64,000 nt of DNA from JAGNZR01 sp051659505 (GTDB lineage: Bacteria; Fusobacteriota; Fusobacteriia; Fusobacteriales; Fusobacteriaceae): contig JBOFOQ010000020.1 of the NCBI GenBank assembly GCA_051659505.1, forward strand, positions 1-64,000, written 5' to 3'. Below the pieces are notes generated by a model. It was given only the letters and a program-made list of their open reading frames with translations. It ran no database searches and had not been told where the DNA came from. This document shows positions 1 to 7,882 of this stretch, piece by piece. Numbering within the stretch: the first letter of the stretch is position 1; every line of letters begins with the position of its first letter. Both the position numbers and the translations under genes were made by a program.

Positions 1-1
1 A

Positions 2-184
2 AATCTAATAAATGGAGTTCCTCAAATGTGCAGTGGATATATCTCAACAAATGAATGGGAACAGGGAAGTAAAGGAACCACCTTAAATGGAAGCACAGTA
101 CTGTTAAGCAACTGCAAATGTACGTGTAAATGTGGAGGAATACTAACTATAGTTAGTAGTGAAGGTGTAGCAAAAGCAAATTAA
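2..184 (+). CDS. DUF4280 / PAAR-like domain protein, C-terminal fragment
   Basis: The window opens inside this gene, and only about 60 C-terminal residues are visible, ending at TAA 182-184. The reading contains NGVPQMCSGYIST, EWEQGSKGTTLNG, and a Cys-rich stretch NCKCTCKCGGILTIVS. This order (PMCS, GS.G..LNG, KC.CxxGG.I.I..) matches DUF4280, a PAAR-like family of metal-binding spike tips found with contractile secretion systems and extracellular injection systems. The family call rests on motif recognition. The start and any effector fusion lie outside the window, so the delivery system cannot be named. Confidence 0.6.
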   Translation, partial: NLINGVPQMCSGYISTNEWEQGSKGTTLNGSTVLLSNCKCTCKCGGILTIVSSEGVAKAN

Positions 185-228
185 TTTAATTTAAAAATAG
201 CCAATTCTAAAAGTCATGTTTTTTAAGA

Positions 229-357
229 TTAAAAAATTTGAATTTTTAAATTTAAGAATTTAGGCTTATTTTCAATTACAGCTGGTCCAGTTCCAGTCGT
301 ATCATAAATAAGATAACTAGCTTTTTTAGAATTAATTTCATGGCATATAGGCTCAGT
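229..357 (-). pseudogene. Transposase C-terminal remnant (IS1182-like DDE)
   Basis: On the minus strand an open stretch reads TEPICHEINSKKASYLIYD followed by TTGTGPAVIENKPKF, then ends at TAA (229-231). The SYLIYDTTG..P.V.EN.PKF pattern resembles IS1182-type DDE transposases. There is no start codon, and the similarity stops after about 43 residues, so only a scar remains. It lies in the 293-bp gap between the DUF4280 tail and the aminopeptidase, where I see no other gene. I did not find terminal inverted repeats. The family assignment is from memory of the motif. Confidence 0.5.
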
Positions 358-477
358 TCTAAATTTTATTAGAAAGTGGAGGAAACATAAAGAAAAAAAT
401 AATAAAGAGCCTTTGTTTTACTAAGTTGTTTTAGTTTTATAATCGGCTAAGATTAAAAAATAAAAGGAGGCTAAATT

Positions 478-1758
478 ATGATAAATAAATTTTTAGAATT
501 TACAAATGAAAGTACTTCTGTTTATCAAACTGTAAGTTTAATTGAAAAAAAACTTAAACTTGAGAACTTTAAAAAATTAAAATTAAATGAAGAATGGAAG
601 TTAAATTTAAATGAAAAATATTATCTAAAAAAAAATGATTCAACACTTATTGCCTTTACTCTTCCTAAGATGATATCAAAATCATTTTTCAAAATCACAG
701 CAAATCATACAGATAATCCAGGTTTTAAAATTAAAACTAATCCAGAAGTCGTAAATTCAGATGGCTACTTAAGAATAAACACAGAGGTTTATGGAGGACC
801 TATTTTAAACACATGGTTAGACAGACCTCTTTCAGTATCAGGAAGAATTTTTTTGAAAAATGAAAAAATACTCTCTCCAAAAAGTGTTTTAGTTGACATT
901 AAAAGACCACTTATGATTATTCCAAATGTTGCAATTCACCAAAATAGAGAGATAAATGAAGGTATTAAATTAACACGGCAAAATGATTTGTTACCTGTAC
1001 TTGCTCTAATTGATAATGAGTTTAACAAAAAAGACACACTTTTGAATTTAATAGCTAGAGAGAATAATATTGATCCAAAGGAAATACTTGATATGGAATT
1101 ATTTTTATATGATACTACCCCAGGAGTTATTTTTGGTCTAAATAATGAATTTATTAACACTAGTAAAATAGATAATTTAGTTTCAACTTTTGCAGGACTA
1201 TACGGACTTTTAGAAGCTAAATCAGAAAATGGTATAAATATTTTAGCATGTTTTGATAATGAAGAAATAGGAAGTCGTACTAAGCAAGGAGCAGATTCAA
1301 ATCTTCTTTTAAATATTATGGAGAGAATAAGCTTATCTCTAAATAAAAATAGAGAAGAATTTTTTCAAATGTTGTATTCTTCATTCTTAATTTCGGTGGA
1401 TGGTGCTCATGCTATTCATCCAGCTAAACCAGGAAAAATGGATATAACTAATAAACCTATACTAAATAGTGGTTTTGTTATAAAACATAGTGCTAATCAA
1501 TCTTATTCAACAGATGGATTTTCTAGCTCTGTTATAAAAAATTTAGCGAATTTAAATCAGATAAAATATCAAGAAACTGTAAATAATTCTGATGAAAAAG
1601 GTGGTTCTACTTTAGGTCCTATTTCTTCTAGCCATATTGAAATTAACAGTGTAGACCTAGGAATTCCAATGTTAGGAATGCACTCTGTAAAAGAAACTGC
1701 TGGAACAAAGGATATAGAAAATTTAAAAGAATTAATAAAAGCATTTTATTCTATCTAA
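478..1758 (+). CDS. apeB: M18 family aminopeptidase (aspartyl aminopeptidase-like)
   Basis: This 426-residue cytosolic dinuclear-metal aminopeptidase removes N-terminal residues, classically acidic ones. M18 landmarks appear in order: NHTDNPGFKIK near residue 79 (metal ligands His and Asp), LVDIKRPLMIIPNVAIHQNR, CFDNEEIGSRTKQGADS (catalytic Glu pair and metal ligand), LISVDGAHAIHP, HSANQSYSTDG and the C-terminal GIPMLGMHSVKE His ligand. The length matches the family. The start follows AAGGAGG at good spacing. The PHP phosphatase gene begins 21 bp downstream behind its own RBS, so the two are probably co-transcribed and end at the hairpin at 2542-2584. The exact residue preference is not deducible. 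Confidence 0.9.
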   Translation: MINKFLEFTNESTSVYQTVSLIEKKLKLENFKKLKLNEEWKLNLNEKYYLKKNDSTLIAFTLPKMISKSFFKITANHTDNPGFKIKTNPEVVNSDGYLRINTEVYGGPILNTWLDRPLSVSGRIFLKNEKILSPKSVLVDIKRPLMIIPNVAIHQNREINEGIKLTRQNDLLPVLALIDNEFNKKDTLLNLIARENNIDPKEILDMELFLYDTTPGVIFGLNNEFINTSKIDNLVSTFAGLYGLLEAKSENGINILACFDNEEIGSRTKQGADSNLLLNIMERISLSLNKNREEFFQMLYSSFLISVDGAHAIHPAKPGKMDITNKPILNSGFVIKHSANQSYSTDGFSSSVIKNLANLNQIKYQETVNNSDEKGGSTLGPISSSHIEINSVDLGIPMLGMHSVKETAGTKDIENLKELIKAFYSI

Positions 1759-1779
1759 AAAAATAAAAAGGAGGTAAAT

Positions 1780-2529
1780 ATGAAATATAAAATAGATTTA
1801 CACATACATACAAATGTAAACCCACATGCTTATAGTACTTTAGAGGAAAATATTGCATCAGCACAAAAGAAAAATATGAAAGTTATAGCTATAACAAATC
1901 ATGGTCCTGCTCTCCAAGATAGTCCTAGCTGGTGGGCTCTTGCCAATATATGTATAATTCCAGAGTATATGGAAGGGTTAAGAATATTAAAAGGTGTAGA
2001 AGTTAATGTTATTGGAGAAAATGGTGAAATAGATATAAATCAAAGAGTGTATGATGTTATGGATATTATAATAGGTGGGTTTCATGCTGTTCCTGAATAC
2101 GGGGATACTCTAGATATAAAAAGAAATACACGTTCACTAATAAATTTAATAAAAACTCAAAAAGTTGATATACTAGTTCATTTAGGTAATCCTATGTTTC
2201 CAATTGAGTATGAAGAAGTAGTAAAGTGTGCTAAAGAGCATAATGTAGCAATTGAACTTAATAATGGTTCATTAATGAACTCAAGAAAAGGTTCGCAAGG
2301 TAATTGTGAAAAGATAGCAGAACTTGCAACTAAATATGGTTGTTGGTTAACTCTTTCTAGTGACTCTCATTTTTCTAGAGAAATTGGAGTCTTTAATGAA
2401 GTGGAAAAAATAAAAGATAAGGTAAATTTCCCCGAAGAGCTACTTCTTAATAGTTCAGAAGAAACATTAAATAAATTTTTAGAAATTAGAAAAAAATTAA
2501 GCCCAGAAGATGTAGAAACAACTACTTAA
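1780..2529 (+). CDS. PHP-domain phosphatase, YcdX family
   Basis: This 249-residue PHP-fold protein has the expected metal-binding series: DLHIHTN near the N-terminus, ITNHGP, KGVEVNV, GGFHAVPEYG, LVHLGNP and LSSDSHF. YcdX-type enzymes bind a trinuclear metal centre and act as phosphatases or phosphoesterases in the cytosol. The physiological substrate is not established. It follows the M18 aminopeptidase by 21 bp with an AAGGAGG ribosome site, suggesting one transcript. Its length and complete motif set argue for an active enzyme. Confidence 0.82.
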   Translation: MKYKIDLHIHTNVNPHAYSTLEENIASAQKKNMKVIAITNHGPALQDSPSWWALANICIIPEYMEGLRILKGVEVNVIGENGEIDINQRVYDVMDIIIGGFHAVPEYGDTLDIKRNTRSLINLIKTQKVDILVHLGNPMFPIEYEEVVKCAKEHNVAIELNNGSLMNSRKGSQGNCEKIAELATKYGCWLTLSSDSHFSREIGVFNEVEKIKDKVNFPEELLLNSSEETLNKFLEIRKKLSPEDVETTT

Positions 2530-2541
2530 ACTGTAAATATA

Positions 2542-2584
2542 AATAGTGCTCCTTAAGTAAAGAATTATCTTAAGGAGCACTATT
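2542..2584. terminator. Bidirectional intrinsic terminator
   Basis: A perfect 16-bp stem (2542-2557 with 2569-2584) closes an 11-nt loop, followed by T7 on the plus strand and preceded by A/T-rich sequence on the other side. It sits between the converging PHP phosphatase and DeoR genes and can serve both. Confidence 0.88.
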
Positions 2585-2597
2585 TTTTTATAAAAAA

Positions 2598-3371
2598 TTA
2601 GAATGAAGAATTATTTACAATTTTAATTTTTTCTTTAGAATACTTATGTAGAATTTCTTTATCTAAGTTTGAGTCTGTAATAATGAAATTAATTCTGTTA
2701 AAATCGGTTATTTTTGCTAAGGAAATTTTTTCAAATTTACTACTGTCAGCGACAATAATTACTTCTTTAGTATTTTCTATCATAATTTTTTGAATTTCGA
2801 CTTCTTCCAATATAAAATCTGTAATACCACTAGCTAGATCAATACCTCCAACACTTAAGAAAGATTTTGTAGAATTAAATTTTTTTATTATATCATGAGA
2901 TATACTTCCAAAAAGTGAATTTTCTTTATGGTTTAATATTCCGCCAATTAAAATTATTTTAATATTTCCATCATCTGATAGAATGTTAGCAATTGAAAGA
3001 GAATTAGTTATTATAGTAAGAGTTAAAAATTTATATTTAAGTTGCTTTGCTATTTCAAGATTAGTAGTACCACCATTCATAGAGATAATATCTTTTTCTA
3101 CTATATATTTTAAAGCTAAAGTAGCTATTTCATTTTTTTCTTTAATATTTTCTTTTTCTCTTTCTGTAAATTTTAAATTAGAAATATCCTCTTCTAACAA
3201 AATAGCTCCACCATAAACTTTTTTTAAATAATTTTTTTTTTCTAAAAAATCCAAATCTCTTCTAATTGTTTCAAAGGAAACTTCGAATATCTCTGAAAGT
3301 TCTTTTACTTTTATCATTGTTTTATTTTTCAAAATAGTTAAAATTTTTTTATGTCTATTTTCTGCAAGCAT
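2598..3371 (-). CDS. DeoR-family transcriptional regulator
   Basis: This 257-residue sugar-responsive repressor has an N-terminal DeoR winged HTH (RHKKILTILKNKTMIKVKEL, then VSFETIRRDLDFLEKK) and the C-terminal DeoR sensor domain (MNGGTTNLEIAKQL, TIITNSLSIANIL, IILIGGILN, SVGGID, VADSSKF, IITD). I chose the internal Met at 3371 because it follows GGGGAGAG at 6 nt, while the longer form lacks a good site. It lies 76 bp after the isomerase gene and is probably the last gene of the operon starting at 7169. It is the likely owner of the repeats at 7262-7281, by inference. DeoR regulators usually bind phosphorylated sugars. Confidence 0.85.
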   Translation of the reverse strand: MLAENRHKKILTILKNKTMIKVKELSEIFEVSFETIRRDLDFLEKKNYLKKVYGGAILLEEDISNLKFTEREKENIKEKNEIATLALKYIVEKDIISMNGGTTNLEIAKQLKYKFLTLTIITNSLSIANILSDDGNIKIILIGGILNHKENSLFGSISHDIIKKFNSTKSFLSVGGIDLASGITDFILEEVEIQKIMIENTKEVIIVADSSKFEKISLAKITDFNRINFIITDSNLDKEILHKYSKEKIKIVNNSSF

Positions 3372-3447
3372 AAATCTCTCCCCTAAATTCATAATAATTA
3401 AATAATATTTTTAATATTATATTATAAATTTATGTAGTTTCATAGGA

Positions 3448-4485
3448 TTATTTTAAATATTTATCTCTAAGTTTTTTTATAAAGTCAACACTTTTTTCAA
3501 CTCCATGTATCTGTTTTTGAATAAGTTCTTCTAACACAGCCACAGAAATTTCATGTGGGTAGTAATATTGCATTGGTTTTATCTGAAGATGTTCAAAGGG
3601 AGCAGGCTCTATCTTAAATGCTCCATTTCCAACTTCAAAAATTCCACCAGTTCCAGGTTCTCTTTTAAATTGTGCACAGTAAGGATAACACATTTCAATA
3701 TTGACCTTTGTTAAGGAAGATGTTTCTAGCATTAGTTTATAAAGTGCTTCTAGATCAATATTTCCTTCACCTAGTGGAACTCCGCAGACAACAAAATTAT
3801 ATTTATCACTTTTCTCTTCAATTATTATATGATCTTTAAAATGTGTTGTAAAAGAATAAGGCAACATATTTTTAGCTGCTTGTAATGGATCTTCCCAAGC
3901 CATCATAGAGTTTCCAAAATCAAAATTCAATCCTATCCATGGGGAATTGATTTTTTTTATTACTTTAATTAATTCTTCCGAAGTCTCATATTCATGATTC
4001 TCTAAGGCTAATTTTATCCTATATTTTTGGAGAAAAGGAAGTATTTCTAATAAATTTTTTAGAGAATCATCATATACAGTAACGTCAAAAACTTGTCTTA
4101 TTTTAGCAAAATCATAAATACCATCTGCTCCACTTACCCCTTGAGGAAGTTTTTTTTGTTTAACAGGAATATAGCTTCTAACAACTTCGGCACCTAAAAA
4201 ATTTGCTACTAAGATGACTTCTTTGAGATGTTTTACATCTAAGTTTCTACTATCTAATTCGACATATAAACTATATTTTTCTAGATGTTCTTTAACTTTT
4301 TGTAGGTGCTCAGAAGTATTTCCTCCTAAAGCTCCCCAAGTTTGATGCAAATTAAAATCTGGAACTACATTTATTTGAACTCCGTCAAGTCCCAATTCAT
4401 GAGCTTTTTCTATAAAATCAAAAACGTCCATTCTTTTATTTTGAAAAAGTAAATGATAACTTTCACTTTCTATACCTATTTTCAT
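3448..4485 (-). CDS. Sugar phosphate isomerase/epimerase-like TIM-barrel protein
   Basis: This 345-residue protein belongs to the xylose isomerase-like / AP-endonuclease 2 superfamily. Visible barrel motifs are GLDGVQINVV, a strand with LALENHEYETSEEL (metal-ligand Glu), LNFDFGNSMM (Asp), TTHFKDHIII (His) and VPLGEGNIDLEAL (the typical last-strand G.G.id). Metal-dependent isomerisation, epimerisation or dehydration of a keto-sugar or inositol derivative is the family role. The substrate is unknown. It follows the AGCS symporter by 14 bp and precedes the DeoR gene, which supports a catabolic role in a transporter-plus-regulator operon. Confidence 0.7.
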   Translation of the reverse strand: MKIGIESESYHLLFQNKRMDVFDFIEKAHELGLDGVQINVVPDFNLHQTWGALGGNTSEHLQKVKEHLEKYSLYVELDSRNLDVKHLKEVILVANFLGAEVVRSYIPVKQKKLPQGVSGADGIYDFAKIRQVFDVTVYDDSLKNLLEILPFLQKYRIKLALENHEYETSEELIKVIKKINSPWIGLNFDFGNSMMAWEDPLQAAKNMLPYSFTTHFKDHIIIEEKSDKYNFVVCGVPLGEGNIDLEALYKLMLETSSLTKVNIEMCYPYCAQFKREPGTGGIFEVGNGAFKIEPAPFEHLQIKPMQYYYPHEISVAVLEELIQKQIHGVEKSVDFIKKLRDKYLK

Positions 4486-4499
4486 AATTAATTTCCCTC

Positions 4500-5846
4500 C
4501 TATATTTTATGTTTATGAAAAAAATCTTTTGTTTGTTCTCTAACAATCTTTTCCAGATATACAAGAGCGATGAGATTTGGAATAATAAGTAGTCCCAAGA
4601 TGCTATCTTGTATGAACCAAACTAGTTTAAAGGAACTTAATGCCCCTAAAATTGAAAATATCAAAAATGGATATTTAAAACTTTTAGCTAATTCCGCACC
4701 TAATAAATAAGTTGTTCCAACCACTCCAAAATACCATTGTGCTAAAATTGAAGAGTATGCAAAAAGTAGCATACAGATGGAAACTAAATATTTAAAAAAA
4801 GGACTTACGTTTCCAAAGGCTATCCCCACCAATAAATTTGATGATTTATGCTCTTCTAAGACCCCAGAAGAGAGAACAACAAGAGCTGTCAATGAACAAA
4901 TAATAATTGTATCAATAAAAACTTCTGTTATTCCAAAAAAAGCTTGTCTTGCTGGATGATCAGTAATAGCAGCAGAGTGTAAAACTGGAGCTGATCCCTC
5001 TCCAGCCTCATTGGAATAGAGCCCTCGAGCGATACCGTATCTCATAGCATTTCTAACACTGTATCCTACTGCTCCTGAAACACCTGCTTTAAAATTAAAA
5101 GCTTCTGTAAATATTAATTTCAAAGAGGGTAATATATTTTGATAATTAAAAATTAAAACTATAATAGAAGTTATGATATATATTAACGCCATACTAGGAA
5201 CTAATTTTTCACTGAAATGAGCAAGTTTTTTTATTCCGCCTACAATAACAATACCAACAGAAAATGTTATTATTATTGCAGTGAGAATAGGGGATACACC
5301 AAAAGTATTTTTTGCAACACTGGAAATAGCATTGGATTGAATTAAATTTCCACCACTTATTTGTAAAATCATAAGAAAAGCATAAATCATTCCCAGCCAT
5401 TTTAGCTTCATTCCTTTTTCTATATAGTACATAGGACCACCAACATATTCGTTAGAACTGTTTTTTTCTCTAAAATAAATTCCTAATAAAATTTCAGAAT
5501 ATTTAGTAGCCATACCCAATATCCCTGCAACCCACATCCAAAAGATGGCACCAGGTCCACCTCCTACAATAGCAGTGGTAACTCCGATAATATTTCCATT
5601 TCCAACGCAACTAGCAAGAGCAGTGCAAAGAGCTTGAAAAGGGGTAATAGTCCCATTTCCCTTTAATTTTTTATTATTCATTAATGAGTCATAAATTGTC
5701 ATTTTTAATATTTGTGGTAATTTTATTATTGTTAAAAATTTTGTTGAAATAGTAAAATAGGCTCCTATTGCTACAAGAGTAATTAATAACCAATTTCCCC
5801 AAATTAAATTAGCTAAATTTTCAAAAAAAACTTCTAATTCTTTCAT
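4500..5846 (-). CDS. Amino acid carrier, alanine/glycine:cation symporter (AGCS) family
   Basis: This 448-residue inner-membrane carrier has about ten or more hydrophobic helices. AGCS signatures are FQALCTALASCVGNGNIIGV and ARGLYSNEAGEGSAP, with GPGAIFWMWVAG, GGPMYYIEKG and the hydrophobic N-terminus of the family. Known members import alanine or glycine with sodium. The actual substrate here may differ, because the gene is embedded with a sugar-isomerase-like gene, an MFS carrier and a DeoR regulator. An amino-sugar-derived or amino-acid/sugar conjugate substrate is possible but speculative. It lies 48 bp after the MFS gene and 14 bp before the isomerase gene. Confidence 0.87.
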   Translation of the reverse strand: MKELEVFFENLANLIWGNWLLITLVAIGAYFTISTKFLTIIKLPQILKMTIYDSLMNNKKLKGNGTITPFQALCTALASCVGNGNIIGVTTAIVGGGPGAIFWMWVAGILGMATKYSEILLGIYFREKNSSNEYVGGPMYYIEKGMKLKWLGMIYAFLMILQISGGNLIQSNAISSVAKNTFGVSPILTAIIITFSVGIVIVGGIKKLAHFSEKLVPSMALIYIITSIIVLIFNYQNILPSLKLIFTEAFNFKAGVSGAVGYSVRNAMRYGIARGLYSNEAGEGSAPVLHSAAITDHPARQAFFGITEVFIDTIIICSLTALVVLSSGVLEEHKSSNLLVGIAFGNVSPFFKYLVSICMLLFAYSSILAQWYFGVVGTTYLLGAELAKSFKYPFLIFSILGALSSFKLVWFIQDSILGLLIIPNLIALVYLEKIVREQTKDFFHKHKI

Positions 5847-5894
5847 TAATCACCTCTAGAGAATTTATTTAATAATAAAATTATTTAATAAATT

Positions 5895-7169
5895 CTAAAC
5901 GATTTTATTTTCTTCAGCATTTTTCTTATTTTTAATCATTTTTAATAAAATAGTAGTGATAACTACTCCTAAAAGAGAGAATCCTATCATAAAACAGAAT
6001 ATGATTCTGAAACCTAGAATTCCAGGATATTTATCTAGCATACTTCCGTATAGAGTAAAAGCAAACATTTGAGGAGCATAACCTAGTATGCAAGCAATAG
6101 ACATGGCAGCTCCACTAATTTCTTTAGGAACTTTTATTTCATCTATCGGAGCAAAGAAAACAGCTCTCATTGAAAAAATAATAACTCCAAATCCTAGTGT
6201 TAAAGCCATTCCTACATAAGTATTTAATGTTTCATGGGGAAGAAGAATAAAAATAGTCATCGCTAAAGCTGAAGTAGCTAAAGCTATTCTTAAAAATCTT
6301 GTTGGAGATTTAAATTTTTTATCTACTAAGAATCCACCAAGAGGACCTCCAACCATTTTCAGTCCATACTGATTAATTATTCCGTAAGCACCAACTAAAG
6401 CTATTGGCATCCCATAGATCTCTCTTAAAAATGGAATAAAGTATGTAAGACCACAGTAAACTGAATAAATAGAAAAAATAGTAAAAGAGACTGCCCATAT
6501 TTCTTTTGTTTTTAGAGCTTTTTTTACTCCGTCCCAAGCTACTTTATTTTTTCCAACTTTTTCTCCCTTTTCATCAATATCCAAAATTTTGTCATCATCT
6601 AATAAAAAATAAGAGATAATTCCAACTAGAGCTACTGTTCCAGAGAAGAAAAGAATAGCTACTCTAAATCCAAATGCACCTTGCCCTAATAATGAGAAAA
6701 GTCCTAAAGCTGAAAAGGCCACTATAGTATCTACAATACCTCTTCCTGCTTCTAAGAAACCAAACAATCGTCCTTGTTCACTACTATCTCCAAGTAATCG
6801 AACTGCTTTTAGTAAAACAGGCCAATAGATAACTTCTCCAAATAACGACAGTAATCCCCAGGAAACAAGAATTCCATAATAACCAGGGAATGTAGACATA
6901 TAAACTCCAATTCCTCCAATACTGACTAATGAAATAGGAATCAATATCTTTTTAGAAAATCTATCAGAAATATATATAGAAGCAAAATTTCCAATAGTTT
7001 GAACAATTCCATAAACAGATAAAGCCATTCCAATTTGAGTATGAGACAATTGCATAAATTCTTGCATTGGAATATAAAAAGCGTCTTTAAGAGAGGAAAG
7101 TTTAAAAATAGTTCCTCCACCTATAACAAGTACAATAAAAGTAAATATTTTTTTTAATTTTTTGTTCAA
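5895..7169 (-). CDS. Major facilitator superfamily transporter
   Basis: This 424-residue, 12-TM-type carrier reads FKLSSLKDAFYIPMQEFMQ near the N-terminus and has the MFS loop motif in IYISDRFSKKILIPIS. A central cytoplasmic loop around residues 195-215 separates the two halves, and GGPLGGFLVDKKFKSPTRFL is the second-half loop. It resembles organophosphate- or YihN-like MFS proteins, but the substrate cannot be read from sequence. It is the first gene of the minus-strand operon, directly below the promoter at 7215-7243. An AGGAGGTG ribosome site precedes the start. Confidence 0.8.
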   Translation of the reverse strand: MNKKLKKIFTFIVLVIGGGTIFKLSSLKDAFYIPMQEFMQLSHTQIGMALSVYGIVQTIGNFASIYISDRFSKKILIPISLVSIGGIGVYMSTFPGYYGILVSWGLLSLFGEVIYWPVLLKAVRLLGDSSEQGRLFGFLEAGRGIVDTIVAFSALGLFSLLGQGAFGFRVAILFFSGTVALVGIISYFLLDDDKILDIDEKGEKVGKNKVAWDGVKKALKTKEIWAVSFTIFSIYSVYCGLTYFIPFLREIYGMPIALVGAYGIINQYGLKMVGGPLGGFLVDKKFKSPTRFLRIALATSALAMTIFILLPHETLNTYVGMALTLGFGVIIFSMRAVFFAPIDEIKVPKEISGAAMSIACILGYAPQMFAFTLYGSMLDKYPGILGFRIIFCFMIGFSLLGVVITTILLKMIKNKKNAEENKIV

Positions 7170-7214
7170 AAATACACCTCCTAATATATTTTAAATAAAA
7201 TAACTTATGTGGAA

Positions 7215-7243
7215 AGTATAGATTAATAAGGAATAAAAGTCAA
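7215..7243 (-). promoter_or_regulatory. Sigma-70-type promoter of the MFS-AGCS-isomerase-deoR operon
   Basis: On the minus strand TTGACT (7238-7243) is separated by exactly 17 nt from TATACT (7215-7220), about 45 bp upstream of the MFS start codon. Match and spacing are near ideal. Confidence 0.75.
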
Positions 7244-7261
7244 AGGTTTTTTTTGGTTTTA

Positions 7262-7281
7262 TGTTGTTTTGTGTTGTTTTG
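7262..7281. repeat. Tandem TGTTGTTTTG repeat, candidate DeoR operator
   Basis: TGTTGTTTTG occurs twice in direct tandem (7262-7271, 7272-7281), with a related GGTTTTATG element just before it. On the minus strand this reads CAAAACAACACAAAACAACA and lies about 20 bp upstream of the -35 of the operon promoter. DeoR-family operators are often A-rich direct repeats spaced by one helical turn, and 10-bp spacing fits. Which regulator binds is inference. Confidence 0.5.
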
Positions 7282-7450
7282 TATCAGTTTAATAGAAGAG
7301 TAGCAATATTTCAAAGATGTGAAGTTTTTATTTATATTATTAAACTTGTTATTGTGCTTTAATTATGAACGTAAAGATAATTTAATTTGCATTTTTTAAT
7401 TTAAAAAGTTATAATGTTAATGGAAAACAGAATAAATAATAGAGGCGAAA

Positions 7451-7581
7451 ATGAAAAAAAAATAGTAGTTTGCAGTATTATTTTGAGCTCTATATTTTCA
7501 TATAGCGAAAGTTTTGAAATTATTACTTTAGGAAGTAATGGAGGAGTAAATGATGGTAATTTATCTAAAATGTTCTTTTAA
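7451..7581 (+). pseudogene. Remnant of secreted class II cyclic-nucleotide phosphodiesterase-like gene
   Basis: After ATG at 7451 an A9 run puts a stop in frame (MKKK*). One extra A would give MKKKIVVCSIILSSIFSYS, a good signal peptide, then FEIITLGSNGGVNDGNLSK, ending at TAA 7579-7581. The LGSNGG.NDGNL pattern matches the first motif of metallo-beta-lactamase-fold class II cAMP phosphodiesterases. The rest of the enzyme (about 300 residues, with the HxHxDH motif) is absent. It is therefore both frameshifted and truncated. The rest of the 713-bp gap holds the operon promoter described above and the eut leader. Confidence 0.6.
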
Positions 7582-7701
7582 AAACAAATATCTTAAAGTT
7601 TAGTTAAAAAAATATTTAAAAATAAAAAAGTTAAAAAACAAGTGTTATGAAGCTAATAATTGCTTTAATGTTCAGATATCAAATGTTTTTTTAAATAAGT
7701 G

Positions 7702-7739
7702 TTGACATTTTAGTGAAAAAGTAGTAAAAAGTATATAAT
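7702..7739 (+). promoter_or_regulatory. Candidate eut operon promoter region
   Basis: TTGACA lies at 7702-7707 and a consensus TATAAT at 7734-7739, but they are 26 nt apart, too far for one standard promoter. Either TATAAT uses a weak -35 near 7710, or TTGACA pairs with TAAAAA at 7725-7730 (17-nt spacing). Both would start transcription just before the antitermination hairpins at 7750. Confidence 0.4.
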
Positions 7740-7749
7740 ATAATTAAAT

Positions 7750-7840
7750 AAAAATATACAAAGAAGTATATTTTTAAAACTAGCAATGAAGCTAAAGAGA
7801 AATATTAGGTCTAACTCCAATATATTTTCTTTAGCTTTTT
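7750..7840 (+). promoter_or_regulatory. EutV (ANTAR) antitermination leader 1: two hexaloop hairpins plus terminator
   Basis: Hairpin P1 has a perfect 10-bp stem (7750-7759 with 7766-7775) around loop AAAGAA. After a 5-nt linker, P2 has stem TAGC/GCTA (7781-7784, 7791-7794) around loop AATGAA. Both loops carry A1 and G4, the signature of ANTAR-protein RNA sites. The 3' side of P2 is also the start of the terminator stem (7790-7798 with 7828-7836), which is followed by T5. EutV binding to P1-P2 would therefore prevent the terminator and allow read-through into the eut operon. The mechanism is established for EutV in enterococci. Its application here is inference from structure and the presence of eutV/eutW. 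Confidence 0.85.
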
Positions 7841-7882
7841 ATATATTTAAGTTATTAATAAAATAAATATAGCGAGGAATTT

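Noticed and set aside
7702..7739. A single promoter made from TTGACA and TATAAT upstream of eut
   Set aside because: The two boxes are 26 nt apart, well outside the usual 16-19 nt; they are listed only as a low-confidence region.
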